NCBI GenBank assembly: GCA_028023455.1
Contig: JAQFVV010006271.1
Span: 4,622,173-4,686,172, forward strand
Direction: 5' to 3'
DNA from: Epiperipatus broadwayi
Lineage: Eukaryota; Onychophora; Udeonychophora; Euonychophora; Peripatidae
Length of the DNA stretch: 64,000 nucleotides
In this document: piece by piece, positions 40,754 to 52,134 of the stretch
How positions within the stretch are numbered: position 1 is the stretch's first letter
Layout of the letters: every line of letters starts with the position of its first letter
The notes under the pieces: model-generated
Seen by the model: only the letters and a program-made list of their open reading frames with translations
The model's database searches: none
Told to the model about the DNA's origin: nothing
Program-made: the position numbers and the translations under genes

Positions 40754-42348
40754 ATGGCGTCTGCAGATAACAATTGCGTTGTTAGTAAAAGAAATAACAA
40801 TACAGATGTCAAATCAGTTGCAGAAGCCAGTAAGGAAAAAAAATCTTATGCAAATATTGCTGCAATGAAACCACAAAAAGCAATATTAGAAAATATTATA
40901 CAGCAAGAGAACAAAAAAAAACGGAGGGGGAAGGACAAATAGGCAGATTTAGGAGAGCCAATTCATTAGACATTTTTAACTAAGTTTAGAAAATGAAGAT
41001 GAGACACCTAATCATTTAGCAGAACAAACTGAAGATAATTGGACAGAAGAAGAAATTCAAGAAATAAACATCCAGTTTAATAACACAATACCAAACAAGT
41101 TATATGAATCTTTTAAAAAATTATTTTCTAATAAATCATTAGTGCTGGCAATTACAGATAGAAATCTAACGTTATATAAATTTCACAAAGAGTTATTATA
41201 TCAAAAACTAACAGAAGAAAACTTATGGGATTCAATCTCAGAAATCGATGAACATTCAAACTCGCGATATATAGCTATACAATTTTTCAATGAAAATCAA
41301 AAAATGAGATTTAAATCACAAATAAAAACAATTGGTGGATACGTAATGATTGTTGTTGATGAAAATCTGCAAAATTATTGCTCAGGAATCATTAAAAATG
41401 CTTATTTTGGGTTTAGCATTCGTGATTTCAAAAGTATGATCCAACCATTTGGGCATGCAATATACATTAAGCACATCTTGTGCAATGATACACCAACACT
41501 TATATACACCAACAGTTATCATTTTAAGATAAAGCTGCACCAGCATATTAAACCAAAAGAAATTCCAAGGCAAATTATGGATCAGGGAGCAGTATTATAC
41601 TTAAACATCAAAGGGCTAAGACCACAATGTTTTGGCTGTGGAGAAAGAAGCCATTTGATTATAGATTGTCCAAAGAACGGAAATAACAAAGAATTTGATT
41701 TATCAGAAGAAAGACAAGCTATAAACAAAGAGATGTAAAGCAAATACTGACATCAGATGTGGGAACTCAAGGAAGTGAAAAAGAAAAAAATTCTATACAA
41801 ACACATATGAATACAGATAAGCAAGAAAATGAAACTGCAAATGTAAATAATGATGATAGCAAAATTGGGGAGATTCCAGATTCTTCATTAAGGTTGGAGG
41901 AAAAAGTGTACCTTAAGATAAATAATACAAAAGTAAAAGAAAAAAAGGGAATGATATACAAATGCATGTGGTTAAAGCTTTAGAAAAAAATATAGACAAA
42001 CACACATTAAAAAAAAATGTTGATGGGAAGCAATATTATGAAGAGAATATGAATTTGGATGAAGAAATGGAATTATCTAAAAAACAAAGAACTATGAACA
42101 ATACGAATACTGAGATTACTCAGACAATAATGCCATATATGCAGCAAGTTACTCAGGTTAATAGTGAACAGAAGAGAAAACCAGGAAGACCCCCAAAAAA
42201 CAGGAAAACAGGTAAAAAGCTAAAATTAGGAGAGCTTATGTTTGATGACACAGGAGAACGGTATCAAATAGACAGATATACTGATGTTGAAACTGAAAGT
42301 GAGTTCAAAGATGCCCAAGATTTACAATTGATAGACACCCAAAAATAA
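40754..42348 (+). pseudogene. LINE-2 ORF1: zinc-knuckle and AT-hook protein, frameshifted
   Basis: The start ATG at 40754 (MASADNNC) gives 62 codons. The reading then moves through other frames: 41142-41738 (198 codons), 41759-41983 and 41962-42348. The 41142 block ends with a zinc knuckle, CFGCGERSHLIIDC (CX2CX4HX4C), at about 41626-41668, as in L1/Tx1/Jockey ORF1 or gag proteins that bind nucleic acid. The last block contains KRKPGRPPKNRKTGKK at about 42174-42220, a textbook AT-hook core (GRP flanked by basic residues) for the DNA minor groove of AT-rich tracts. Acidic stretches surround it. Indels have broken the frame, so this copy is inactive. Confidence 0.75.
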
Positions 42349-42407
42349 GGATAATTAAAGATAAAGTAAATTTAAATAAATTCAAAGTAAAAAGTAAATC
42401 TTTATAA

Positions 42408-43061
42408 ATGAAAATTAAAATTGCTTCTTTTAATGTACGAGGTTTGAATTCAGTAGAAAAGATATTTAAGTTGAAACAATGGATCAAGGAAACAAAACCT
42501 CATATAATGGGACTGCTTGAAACCAAAATTTATGCAGGGTCACAAATTGATCCAGAAAAATTTATAAATAGTGAGGGCTTTGTTGCATGTTCAAGAGACT
42601 CTACCTCTCCATCAGCTGGGACAGGTCTTTTGATAGCTACTGCTTGCCAGTTTACCAATTTTCAAATCGTATACATTGATGCAAATCTATTAATCATTAC
42701 TTTATTTCACAAAATAATTAAAATAAATGTAATCTTTGTTTATATGTCATTGCAAAAATATAAAATAAATACAATAATTGCCACAATTAATTCAACACTG
42801 GGATCTACAGCTAATCCAACAATTTTGATTGGAGACTGCAATGTAACATATGATGAGTTTGTAAATAAGTGGATACATAAATTATCAATTCCATTGATGA
42901 GTGCAAGGGGTTACTTACCTGAAGATGCTGTTTCATTTCATAATGGCTGATTTTCATCATTAATTGATCTTTGTTTTTACTCTCCAGTGTTTCATCATCT
43001 AATAAGCATGAAGTTAATCCCTTCAGCAATTTCTGATCACTCAGCTCAGTTCATATCAATT
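42408..43061 (+). pseudogene. LINE-2 ORF2, endonuclease part (upstream of the insert)
   Basis: It begins MKIKIASFNVRGLNSVEKIF and continues with LLETKI (catalytic Glu region), a TGLLIA strand, ILIGDCNV and a terminal ISDHSAQFISI. This is the APE-type endonuclease fold; the final SDH is the catalytic His site. One TGA at 42948 replaces a probable Trp (NG-W-FSSLIDL). At 43050-43061 the target-site duplication of the palindromic insert begins. The start was chosen because the ATG directly precedes the conserved first beta strand. Confidence 0.8.
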
Positions 43062-43153
43062 TATATAAAGTCAAAAAACTACGGAGAGACTTTCTTTTCA
43101 AAATTTTTATTGATATACAATATATAACTTCACTAATAAATATAAATATAAAT

Positions 43154-43202
43154 AGCCAACGTTTCGTCCATTTTTTCAAATAATGATATGGACTTTATCA
43201 AG
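43154..43202 (-). ncRNA. Hammerhead-ribozyme-like motif, left arm
   Basis: Inverted copy of the right-arm motif; see 43782-43830. Conserved GAAAC core and a stem II of ATGGAC pairing with GTCCAT. Confidence 0.4.
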
Positions 43203-43781
43203 GTTCTATAAAACAGAGAAAAAATATACAATAAATAAGAAAACTAGAAAATAAAAAAAATAAAAAACTAGAAAATAAAACAAAACAAAATAAAAACAAA
43301 TAAAAAATAACAATAACAAAATAAAATAAAATAAAATACCTATAAACCAAAAAATGGAAAAATTGTATAACACAAACAATTTCTTTACATTTCCTTATAA
43401 AGTGAAAAGTTTTATACTAAAAGGAAAAAAATATCTATACAAAAACAGTCAATTTTTTGCACAAATATATAAGCTATTTTAACATCTTATTTTTCCATTT
43501 TTTGGTTTATAGGTATTTTATTTTAGCTTATATATTTGTGCAAAAAATTGACTGTTTTTGTATAGATATTTTTTTTCCTTTTAGTATAAAACTTTTCACT
43601 TTATAAGGAAATGTAAAGAAATTGTTTGTGTTATACAATTTTTCCATTTTTTGGTTTATAGGTATTTTATTTTATTTTATTTTGTTATTGTTATTTTTTA
43701 TTTGTTTTTATTTTGTTTTGTTTTATTTTCTAGTTTTTTTTTTTTCTTATTTATTGTATATTTTTTCTCTGTTTTATAGAA

Positions 43782-43830
43782 CCTTGATAAAGTCCATATC
43801 ATTATTTGAAAAAATGGACGAAACGTTGGC
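43782..43830 (+). ncRNA. Hammerhead-ribozyme-like motif, right arm
   Basis: TGATAAAG occupies the place of the catalytic UGAUGA box. GTCCAT pairs with ATGGAC as stem II around an 18-base loop, and GAAACGTTGG supplies the conserved GAAA. The UGAUGA box appears as UGAUAA (G8 to A) and the preceding C is U, so strong self-cleavage is doubtful. Degenerate hammerheads are frequent in PLE-derived repeats. Confidence 0.4.
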
Positions 43831-43977
43831 TATTTATATTTATATTTATTAGTGAAGTTATATATTGTATATCAATAAAAATTTTGAAAAGAAAGTCTCT
43901 CCGTAGTTTTTTGACTTTATAAAAACTTGATAATACATTTGAAAAGAAAAAAGAAGAAGAAGAAGTTCATATCAATT

Positions 43978-46551
43978 GACATCAGTAATATACAAGTCTC
44001 TAGACTGCAATTAACTAGAACAATAAGAATGTTGATTCCAACCATAACACCCGAATTTATTTTTTCAGAGACTTATATTATGTGGAATAAGATTCTTTCA
44101 ATGACCTTTAACCCAATACAGCAATATTTAGCTTACATTAATATCCTGCCATTTAACATTAATCATATAGTGAAAAATCAGCCACCTCCCTCAGGGTTGT
44201 TGAAGCTTGCAGAACAAATTCATAAACGTATTGTGGTCATAACCCATAATCAACACACACAGAAACGTATACATATACTAACAAATGTTTATAACAAAGC
44301 ATGTGAAACACTGAAGAGCTATTTAAAAAATAAAAAAAGTAGAATATGCCTAATGCATCAACACACATGGACTCGGCAATATATTAGATGGGCATTAGGG
44401 AGGGGACCTGAAATCAAAGTGCCATTAGCAATTAAAATAAACAAAGAAACATTTACTGGAAATAATATGATCTTACCAATTCTTAACTATTTTAAAGATA
44501 AGCTGGGACCAGGAAAATTGATACAATACCAGCCAAATGTATTTGGAATGGCAGAGACTGAATCACCATATACTATAGATGATTTTATAATGAAAATGAA
44601 TAAAATGGACAACAACTGTTACCCAGGAAGCCCTGGAATTCCACTGTTCATATTAAAACACCTTGACAAGCTGACTAGCAAATGTCATCTGGCAAATTAT
44701 TTATCACAGGGAATAATAACAATGGAGGGAGTTAATACAATTGTGATCGTGCCATTTAATAAAAAAAAGAAGCCCATTCCTTTGTTATCAGAGATAAGGC
44801 CAATATCAATGGGTCTATTGCCCATAAAGATTTTAGAGAAAGTAATTAAAGATAAAATAAAACCATTTATTTTACCGATGATTTCACCAGCTCAATTTGC
44901 TAAAAAACATCCATCTACCAAACAAGCTGCTATGTTATTTAAGGCTATTTTGACATCAGTTGGAGAAAAGAAAAAATATGGCCCGATTGTTGTACAGCTG
45001 GATATTACTTCGGCTTTTGACAATGTTGATATATCTATACTGTTGACATTATTGAATGACACTGAAATGCCAAAATCACATATATATGTTATAACAAATT
45101 TACTCTTAAATCGTGAGCTTCACATTACTCTAAATGGCAGAAATTCACCAGCTTTTACACCAACTAAATCACATTCACAAGGGTCTCCACTTAGTGCCAT
45201 CTTATTTATTTTATATATAAATCCCCTTCTTGTCCGATTACAACAGGCATTTGAGGGAATGGAGATCCCAGGAACAGGTCAAAAATTGACTGGCATTGCA
45301 CACATGGATGATATTACAGTTTTCCTGAAATCAAAAAGGCAGATACCAAAACTACAGATGATTTTAGAAGAATACTCAAAGGAATTTAAACTAAGTTTCA
45401 ATCCAGAAAAAACAGCAGCATGGACAATATTCACGGGAAGGCCATGTACATCCATTTTCCAGCCAAAGCCAGGCTCATTCCTTGGATTTCCATTTCATCT
45501 AGGGACTACTGGAATGAGATGTCATTTGCAAAACAAATTGAAAAATGAAATACAGAAAATAGCAGACTCTCTAGCCAATACCTATATGTCAGTATATTCT
45601 AAGATTCAATTGATTAATAGTTTGATGATGACTAAGATAGTTTACTTTATGCTGATGGTTGCTTTCTCAAAAGCTTTTATCTCCAAAATTAAGACCATTT
45701 GCAATCAGCTACTATGGTCAAGGAAAGTCGTGGCAATATCAATGGAAAAACTATGTCAGCCACTGAATAAAAATGTTTTGGGGTTACATGATATTGGTAT
45801 TTTTGCAAAACAGAGAATGAGAAACAATATAATAGATATTGTTAAACAATTTCCAAAAATTAAGCAGCTCATAGAGGTCATTCCAACTGATAAACCACCA
45901 CCTAAAAAAATATCATATTAATTAATACATCTTTGTAAAACAGAATCAAAAATCCCAGAGCATTTTATTAATAAATAAAAATACCAGGAAATTTATGAAC
46001 TAATACATGAAGATAATAACACAATTACTTTAGAACCAATACTGGGAATTAATAATAAGCAACTGGTTAAAAGGTATAAACGATGGGCCTTAGAACCAAA
46101 GTTTTTCAATTTTCTAATAAAACTTAATCTATTTGCATTACCTACCTCATATTTTCTTTGCCATAAAAGACTGTATACATCAATTGATCCCTTTTGTGGG
46201 TTATGCCATCGAGCTGAGGAAACCCTATCACATCTGCTATATCACTGTGAGGGATTTACACAGATAAAAAATCTCATAACTAGCAGTTACAGGAAGTCTA
46301 ATGTAACAATGCATCAATTAATTTCTGCATTTAGAGAAGGATTAACACCAAGTGTCAGGGCAGCAACCTTTGTGCTATATGCATACTGGTGTACTAGATG
46401 CACTTTCCTAATTGGTAACAATTCCAGGAGACATCCAGCTACTTTTTCAAATAAACTTGAAATAATACAGAAAATGGATAAGACACTGGCCAGACCTGAC
46501 ATTTATGCAGCAACCTGGTCATTACTTAAGATTAGATCTATGTTATAGTGA
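43978..46551 (+). pseudogene. LINE-2 ORF2, reverse transcriptase and C-terminal Cys/His domain
   Basis: The frame continues from the endonuclease once the insert plus one 12-base target copy (916 bases) is discounted. RT landmarks: IRPISMGLLPIKILEKV (44790), VVQLDITSAFDNVD (motif A Asp, about 45000), HSQGSPLSAILFILYINPL (about 45175) and GIAHMDDITVFLK (catalytic pair, about 45300; MDD replaces the common ADD). A thumb region with SFLGFPF follows. After a TAA at 45919 and another stop near 45976 the same frame continues through PFCGLCHRAEETLSHLLYHC (46190-46250), a CX2C...HX4-5C zinc-finger-like motif typical of L1/Tx1-type ORF2 C-termini, and ends at 46549. Only point stops and the insert interrupt it. 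Confidence 0.8.
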
Positions 46552-46685
46552 ATTGAGGAAATTAAACATTATAAAAAACTTAGAAGGATATGCATGTCAA
46601 ATTAGCAACAAGGACAATTTAGCAACAATTTTTTCCATTCTGTTATAAGTAATTAATTTGCTAATGGCGTTCAAATGATAATGGA

Positions 46686-46847
<162 letters not shown>

Positions 46848-47016
46848 TAGCTTTACTTCTCACTATATGTAAAATATATAATTGTTAATTAGAGAAGATA
46901 TTAATTAGTATTAAAGTTTATCGGCTTAACGTTTTTGAGGATCCATGCCTCATATTCATAGCCTTCATAAAATGTATAATAAAATATGCAAATACAAATA
47001 TTCAAATAAGCTAGTA

Positions 47017-47540
47017 TTACGTAGCCCATTTCTTCGAGATCTCGAAGCAAGTATCCTTTCTATTAATGGCATGGATGTTTCCATTGATGTAAAATGCCTC
47101 CTTTATTTTTCTTTTGTGATCATTTGATTCTGAGCACAATATTATGGGATTGGCGGGTGTGAAGTTGTGTCCAGATTGTTTAGCATGCTCCAAGAATACA
47201 GAGGACGTGTTGCTGTTTTTCTGAGCTCTGTTAAATGTGTAAATATGTTGACCCAGTCTAGTATTGATTGTAGCTTTCGTTTCACCATAATATATAGCAT
47301 GGCATCCAGCCTGAGGGCAGGCAATAGAGTACACCACATGTGTGGTGAACGATCGATCAATGTGGTCGTTAGAGTTGTTAAGCAATCTATTAGAATTAGG
47401 TGGAGTTCTAACTGCTATGTTAAATTTATCGTTTAATGCTTTCATTAGTTTGTTAGATATTTTAGGAATGTAGGGGATTGTTATTCTAGGTAGATTGGTG
47501 CGAGGTACATTATTGTTTATTGTATTATTAAATTTTTTAT
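47017..47540 (-). pseudogene. PLE-1 GIY-YIG endonuclease domain
   Basis: A linker (NNNVPRTNLPRITIPYIPKI) precedes THVVYSIACPQAGCHAIYYG, then ETKATINTRLGQHIYTFNRA and SVFLEHAKQSGH. The VYSI...IYYGET pair is the GIY-YIG core; R of TRLGQH and the later helix match PLE endonucleases, and the CPQAGC cysteines fit the zinc-binding CCHH/CxxxC insert of that class. It ends with the FYINGN helix, where an active-site Glu (KEAFY) is present. Known role: nicks target DNA to prime reverse transcription. Its frame is -1 relative to the RT ORF, with which it overlaps near 47517-47540. Confidence 0.85.
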
Positions 47541-48752
47541 GATTTTATTTTTAATAGCTTTGAATTTGAACCCTGCTGCTAATAGATCTTTAATATAGTT
47601 GTTTATGTTTTCTTTCCTGTCTGCTTCATATTTACATAAATAAAAGTTTCTAAACAAAAATGCATTAAGGCCAGCAAATTTATGTGATGCAGGTGAGTTA
47701 GAGTTAGGGTGGATACAGCTGCGAATTTCAAATGGTTTAACAATCATTTTGTAATCTATTAAGTAGCGATTTCTCGATAAAGAGAGGTCGAGATATTTAA
47801 GTTCTTTATTATTTTCATATGTGATGGTGAATGAAAGTTTGGTTAAGTTTTGTAAATCACGTAGTATATTTAAAGTATTATCTTTAGAGGTTATGATAAA
47901 GATATCGTCTACATAACGAATATATGTAAAGTCTTTGTTGATATTGTGATATTTTGGAAGGATAGATAGCTCGTATTTATTTAAATATATGCTAGATAAA
48001 ACACCACTGATAGGAAGGCCCATGGGCCATCCATCTTGCATTGTGTACCACTTGTTTTCAAAGAGTGTAAATATATGTGAATCAAGCCATGACAGAAAAG
48101 CAATAATGAATTTAACTATTTCACTAGGGCAATGTACTCGCAGTAGTTCTTCGTGTACTATTTGGATAGATGCTTTTCAAGTAATTGATCCGTATAGTTC
48201 CTTCACATCCATTGTAGCCATAATTGAAGTCTGAGAGATTTGAGTATTTTTGATTTTGGAGATGAATTGGAGAGACGAGTTTATCGTGTATGAGCCAAAA
48301 TTAAGGTAATCTATAAGTAATTGATTGATTAATTTGGCTGCTTCAAAATAATGCACACCACCGAAATCCATCATCAATCTAAGTGGTTCGCCTGTTTTAT
48401 GTAGTTTTAAATTGGCAAACATTCGGGGGGGGGGTCTAGTGGCAGAAGGGTAAATCCTGTAATATTCGGATTTAGTAATCCCTTTATCCTTGAAAGTCCG
48501 AAGCACATTGTTAATAAATTTATCTCGATCTAGTTTAATATTAAAAGAGTTATCATGCACCAACTTTAATATTTTAATTTGGTCGTGCATTTTATTTTTA
48601 TAGTCTGTGTTATTTAGCAAAACAAAACGATTGCCTTTGTCTTCTTTGAGACAAGTAATATTGTGTGTTTTGAAATATTGCTTGATATTTAATATACTTT
48701 TATTCCATGCTTTTCCTTCTTTATCAACCAAATTGTTATTTAATAGTTTAGT
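47517..48752 (-). pseudogene. PLE-1 reverse transcriptase
   Basis: Landmarks in order: KEDKGNRFVLLNNTDYKNKM (the PLE-specific region before finger motifs), RPPPRMFANLKLHKTG, TSIMATMDVKELYGSI (motif A Asp), MQDGWPMGLPISGVLSSIYL (motif B), FTYIRYVDDIFIITS (catalytic YVDD) and LKYLDLSLSRN. One TGA codon at 48177-48179 interrupts the frame directly after motif A; reading resumes in the same frame. The apparent poly-Ile N-terminus is the translated (TAA)n repeat, so the true start is lost. The frame closes at 47517 a few codons after a slippery-looking A-AAT-TTA. Confidence 0.85.
47529..47535 (-). other. Possible -1 frameshift heptamer between RT and endonuclease
   Basis: On the minus strand A AAT TTA fits X XXY YYZ in the RT frame. 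A -1 slip here enters exactly the GIY-YIG frame, and the RT stop lies four codons further on. An A-run indel would look the same. Confidence 0.3.
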
Positions 48753-48906
<154 letters not shown>

Positions 48907-49091
48907 TGTGTACAACATAAACCGTACAAATAGTTACTCGACATTAAATAAAGCATTTTTCCTTATCCAGTCACATTATATAATGACTATTCCTAAGAAA
49001 AATTTTCCTGCCTGATAAATTGAAATTTTTATTTTTACTTTTATTATTAACATATTTACTCTAAATTTGTATAATTTGCAAATATATTTGT

Positions 49092-50461
49092 TGTAACGTT
49101 TTTCGTTTTGCTAGGCCTTTACACACTAATATAGACTGCACATGAGTTGATCAAGCTATGTCAAAAAAGAAGAAAGTTGTATTTCTATTCTAAAAACACA
49201 GCTATTTTTCCTGACCAACTTCAGCCTATTAATTGTTACGAATTGTGCTATTGACAAAATCAACTTTTAATTTTATTTACTATGGGCGCCAGAATTCCTA
49301 AGAATCCACTGAAATATGTCGCCAGCACCTCTCGCAAGTTGTAAAACAAAAAAAAATAAAAAGATTTTTATTATATTTTTTTTTAAGGGGCGGTAATTCT
49401 ACCGTAATGAGAATTAATGATTTTTACAATTATTAGTCCTGGGCGTATTGAAACATATTGGCAAAGGTAACTTACGTTTAAATCTTATTACACTAAAAAT
49501 AAATTTAATAATAAAAAATAATAACTATTATTAATAACGCACAAATGAGAATTGATATTAGAAATATTTTTAATTTTGACAAACTAAAATACTTCATGTT
49601 AAGTAGCTAATTAATACCTTGGAGAGAACACATTTAATTCAGGTGGGAAATATCCAGAAAATATAAATAGCAGTTAAAATAAACAAAAAGTTCTTGGTTA
49701 AATAAGAGTCTCTCATATAGAAAAATTAAAGTCACTATCGGGATTCTTTTATACGTATATTTTTTACAAGTAGTTTTAAATAGTTAACTTTGTCACAATC
49801 AGGATAATTATTCTTACCGGTAAGTTTCATGAATTCAGTAGTAGATAACTATGCATAGTTTTTTGGTTATAATGAGCTCGGCCTTTTGGTTATTGCTTGA
49901 TCTTGTGGTCCATTTCCCCAGTCGGTCACGAAGGCTTTTCCTGGTGTACATCATTAGGTCCGATGTCTTCAGAGGCTCTGGTTCACTGCGACATGCCGAA
50001 TTCCTTCAGCGAAGAGCGATCTTGGATATATTAATGTTATCCAAGACCAACTAGAGAAACAAAACGAACAAGACGTTCCTTCAACCGGATCCCTCCTTTT
50101 TATATCCAGTTTTCATGACTTCTGTGCATGCTAGTACCATGCCTTTTTAATCTTATCCAGTCTTTATAAATTTTATGTAATAAAGTCTTTATTTTCTTCA
50201 AGTTTTCGGCCATCTTTAATTAATTTGAGTATTTCTACTTTCAGCTTATCTTTTTTTTACTTGCTTTTGGAATTCTTTTGTTCTCTCCAATTACTGTTAT
50301 TACTAATCACATAAAAAAAATAAGAAGAATAATTCAACCCTCATTGTACGTTTTTTTTTTAAAAAAAAAATTACTCAACAAAATTTTAAATCCACTTTTA
50401 TCTTTTAGTTTTTTTTTACCCAATGCCAATATATTTGTAACGTATATAAATAAACGTTACA
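49092..50461 (-). repeat. LTR-B, promoter-deleted copy
   Basis: Homologous to 16917-19027 at both ends but missing roughly 750 central bases, including the CRE and CCAAT motifs of that copy. Confidence 0.6.
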
Positions 50462-50599
50462 ATACCACCAGTGCCAGGAGATGAGAATAAAATAGGGGTT
50501 TACACTAATTTTATTCTTAAGTTTTTAAATTCATATTCGTATTTTTTTTTCTGTAGTAGCGTGCTGATATATTGTGTAGACTCATTCACAAGCGATGTT

Positions 50600-50960
50600 C
50601 GGCTTTAACGCCCACTTTTAGGTCTAACACGGCGGGAATGGAAAATATTTCAACATTCATCTGTGTCCTATCTGCTTTAGTGTAATATTAACGATAAGAA
50701 GCCCAAGTTATAAGCACAAACGAGCGTTGCTCATCGTTCTGAGTCTTACAGGCTCGTGGCAACTTGGTCCAACTTGATCCGCCTTCCTCTTTATTGGGAT
50801 CTCTGCTAGAAATAGTCTGACGAGCATTTAAAGACGGTCTTATGTTCATATACTGCGGATAAGGACTCGGGGCTATGTTATTCCCCTCTTCAGTAACCGC
50901 CTACCCAGTCAAATACTTGTGACTTACGTCTACATCAGCCACGATCGTGTTTTTAGACAT
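50600..50960 (-). pseudogene. Gag N-terminal remnant of the family-B element
   Basis: This is a GC-richer block downstream of the PBS. A minus-strand ATG near 50958 opens MSKNTIVADVDVSHKYLTG, one TAG, then AVTEEGNNIAPSPYPQYMNI, RPSLNARQTISSRDPN and KEEGGSSWTKLPR before the frame decays. Composition and position suggest gag, but no motif proves it. A stop-containing reading in a block distinct from its AT-rich flanks indicates former coding sequence. Confidence 0.4.
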
Positions 50961-51183
50961 ATATAAAAAAATATACATATATTTTTTTTTTTCGGGAAGT
51001 CATATTAAAAAAATATCTTCTTTCATATTTTAATAATCAGGGTTTAATTAGTTAGTTTTTTTTTTTTATAATTTTTTTCTTTTTTCAAAAAAATCATAAT
51101 TTTTTTTTCCAGCTGTGAGTTTCTTTGAGTCATCATTGTAATGTTCTTTATCATTACAACTCATCTCAGGTTGTAGTTGTTAA

Positions 51184-51206
51184 ATCGAAGCCCGAGTTGG
51201 GTCGCC
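51184..51206 (-). promoter_or_regulatory. Primer-binding site of the family-B element
   Basis: Minus strand: CGTTACA, A, TGGCGACCCAACTCGGGCTT. The plus strand reads AAGCCCGAGTTGGGTCGCCA, which looks like the 3' end of a tRNA including CCA. Length of apparent complementarity is long (about 20 bases). The cognate tRNA is not identified. Confidence 0.65.
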
Positions 51207-51207
51207 A

Positions 51208-51260
51208 TTGTAACGTTTTTCGTATTACTAGGCCACTATACGCCTCAAATTTATATTTGC
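51208..51260 (-). repeat. Truncated 5' LTR of the family-B element
   Basis: TGTAACGTTTTTCG, then CTAGGCCACTATACGCC. Similarity to 49092 onward holds for about 40 bases only. Confidence 0.45.
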
Positions 51261-51689
51261 TTCTGATAATTATTTATAATCTCACTATATTGATATGTTT
51301 GTATACATACACAGACAAATAAATTAAAAATAAAATCTAGATATGATATAGAATAAAATATATTTTTATATTACAACAAAATAATATATGACAATACCTG
51401 CAATATAATCATATAATCATAACATATAAAAGCTGTTTTCGGCATTTTTTATATTTTTTCCCTTTTCAATATGTCTTGGTTAACTACAAAAATAACCTAT
51501 AATGCATACATTGTCACATATCTACTGTCTCTAAATAAAATTATCACAAACCTCTAATTTATGCTTTAATATTTTTATAATACCACATATTATATAACCC
51601 TCCAATCACTTTTCCTTATCCAATGATTCATTTAAATAATTATCGTTTTATAAATGTTCATACAATATTTCTGTTATAATTAATGTAAT

Positions 51690-52134
51690 TAGTTTTCAAT
51701 ATATTTTCCTTCTATTTATTTCTTTAATGTAATTTAATGAAATCATGTTTTTAACACGATCTATTGTTTGTCCATATTTTAAGTAGTGAAAATATAATGC
51801 AGATCTGTCATTTCTCCACTTAATAGCATTATAATGTTCTTTAGCCCTTTCTTCTAATTGTTTTGTTGTATGTCCATAATAAACCATACTGCAAACATCA
51901 CAACTATTTTTATACTATACCGTTTTTATATTTTATACCATCTTTTATTTTATAATTCCCTACTAATATATCAAGATTTTTACCATTTGTCCATCCTATT
52001 TTAATTTTTTTATGTATATAATTTTTATTTTTTAATAATGTATGATAAATTTTATGAACATATAAAAGATTTACCCATTTTATATTTTCTGGTTCACTAT
52101 TATTACCTAAATTATATTGTTTATAATTAAACAA
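51690..52134 (-). pseudogene. PLE-2 GIY-YIG domain and linker, frameshifted
   Basis: The linker (IHKKIKIGWTNGKNLDILVG) is in one frame. In another the nuclease core reads KNSCDVCSMVYYGHTTKQLE, then ERAKEHYNAIKWRNDRSALY and FHYLKYGQTID. CDVC supplies the cysteine pair and YYGHTTKQLEERAKEH the second half of the GIY-YIG catalytic core. The frame changes just before the Cys pair (near 51905). Confidence 0.75.

Larger units (their letters stand above)
43062..43965 (+). mobile_element. 904-bp palindromic insertion in LINE-2 ORF2, with hammerhead-like cores
   Basis: Flanked by a perfect 12-base duplication, TTCATATCAATT (43050-43061 and 43966-43977). The insert is a near-perfect inverted repeat (43064-43921) with a centre near 43505, followed by a GAAAAGAAAAAAG(AAG)n tail. 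A long duplication plus 3' simple tail is the signature of target-primed reverse transcription. Each arm contains CCTTGATAAAGTCCAT and, after a short loop, ATGGACGAAACGTTGGC. The layout is that of a type I hammerhead with stem II, as described in Penelope-like elements. No ORF of its own; the 76-codon ORF across the arm is low-complexity. I infer a non-autonomous PLE-related inverted dimer. Confidence 0.75.
40544..46685 (+). mobile_element. LINE-2: APE-type LINE with CCHC/AT-hook ORF1 and split ORF2
   Basis: It starts right after (AAT)n at GAGTGCGGTCC, has a roughly 200-base leader, ORF1, ORF2 and a short 3' UTR, and ends at ATGGAC followed by about 53 AAT units. It is thus bordered by AAT repeats on both sides. 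L1/Tx1-like features: an ORF1 zinc knuckle, an endonuclease start KIKIASFNVRGLNS, and a C-terminal Cys/His motif after the RT. ORF2 is split by an inserted palindrome (43062-43965). Confidence 0.85.
46900..48752 (-). mobile_element. PLE-1: Penelope-like element with RT and GIY-YIG endonuclease
   Basis: The minus-strand order RT then GIY-YIG is the canonical Penelope layout. The 5' side is cut by a (TAA)n run at 48753-48906; the RT lacks part of its N-terminal extension. The 3' boundary is somewhere near 46880-46930 and not sharply visible. Damage is limited to one in-frame TGA and one frame change. Confidence 0.85.
49092..51260 (-). mobile_element. Internally deleted family-B LTR element
   Basis: The 3' LTR (49092-50461) runs TGTAACG...CGTTACA. 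After a 746-base internal remnant, a second TGTAACGTTTTTCG...CTAGGCC end begins at 51208, immediately preceded (minus-strand sense: followed) by a PBS. About 40 bases of this 5' LTR resemble the 3' LTR before the similarity is lost. Pol is entirely gone. Minus orientation follows from the PBS position. Confidence 0.6.

Noticed and set aside
41382-41573. Minus-strand ORFs within LINE-2 (also 41767-41967, 42305-42487, 42811-43029)
   Set aside because: Shadows of the plus-strand ORF1/ORF2 reading frames.
43622-43852. 76-codon hydrophobic ORF resembling a membrane protein
   Set aside because: It is the T-rich arm of the 43064-43921 palindrome; the Phe/Leu content reflects base composition.
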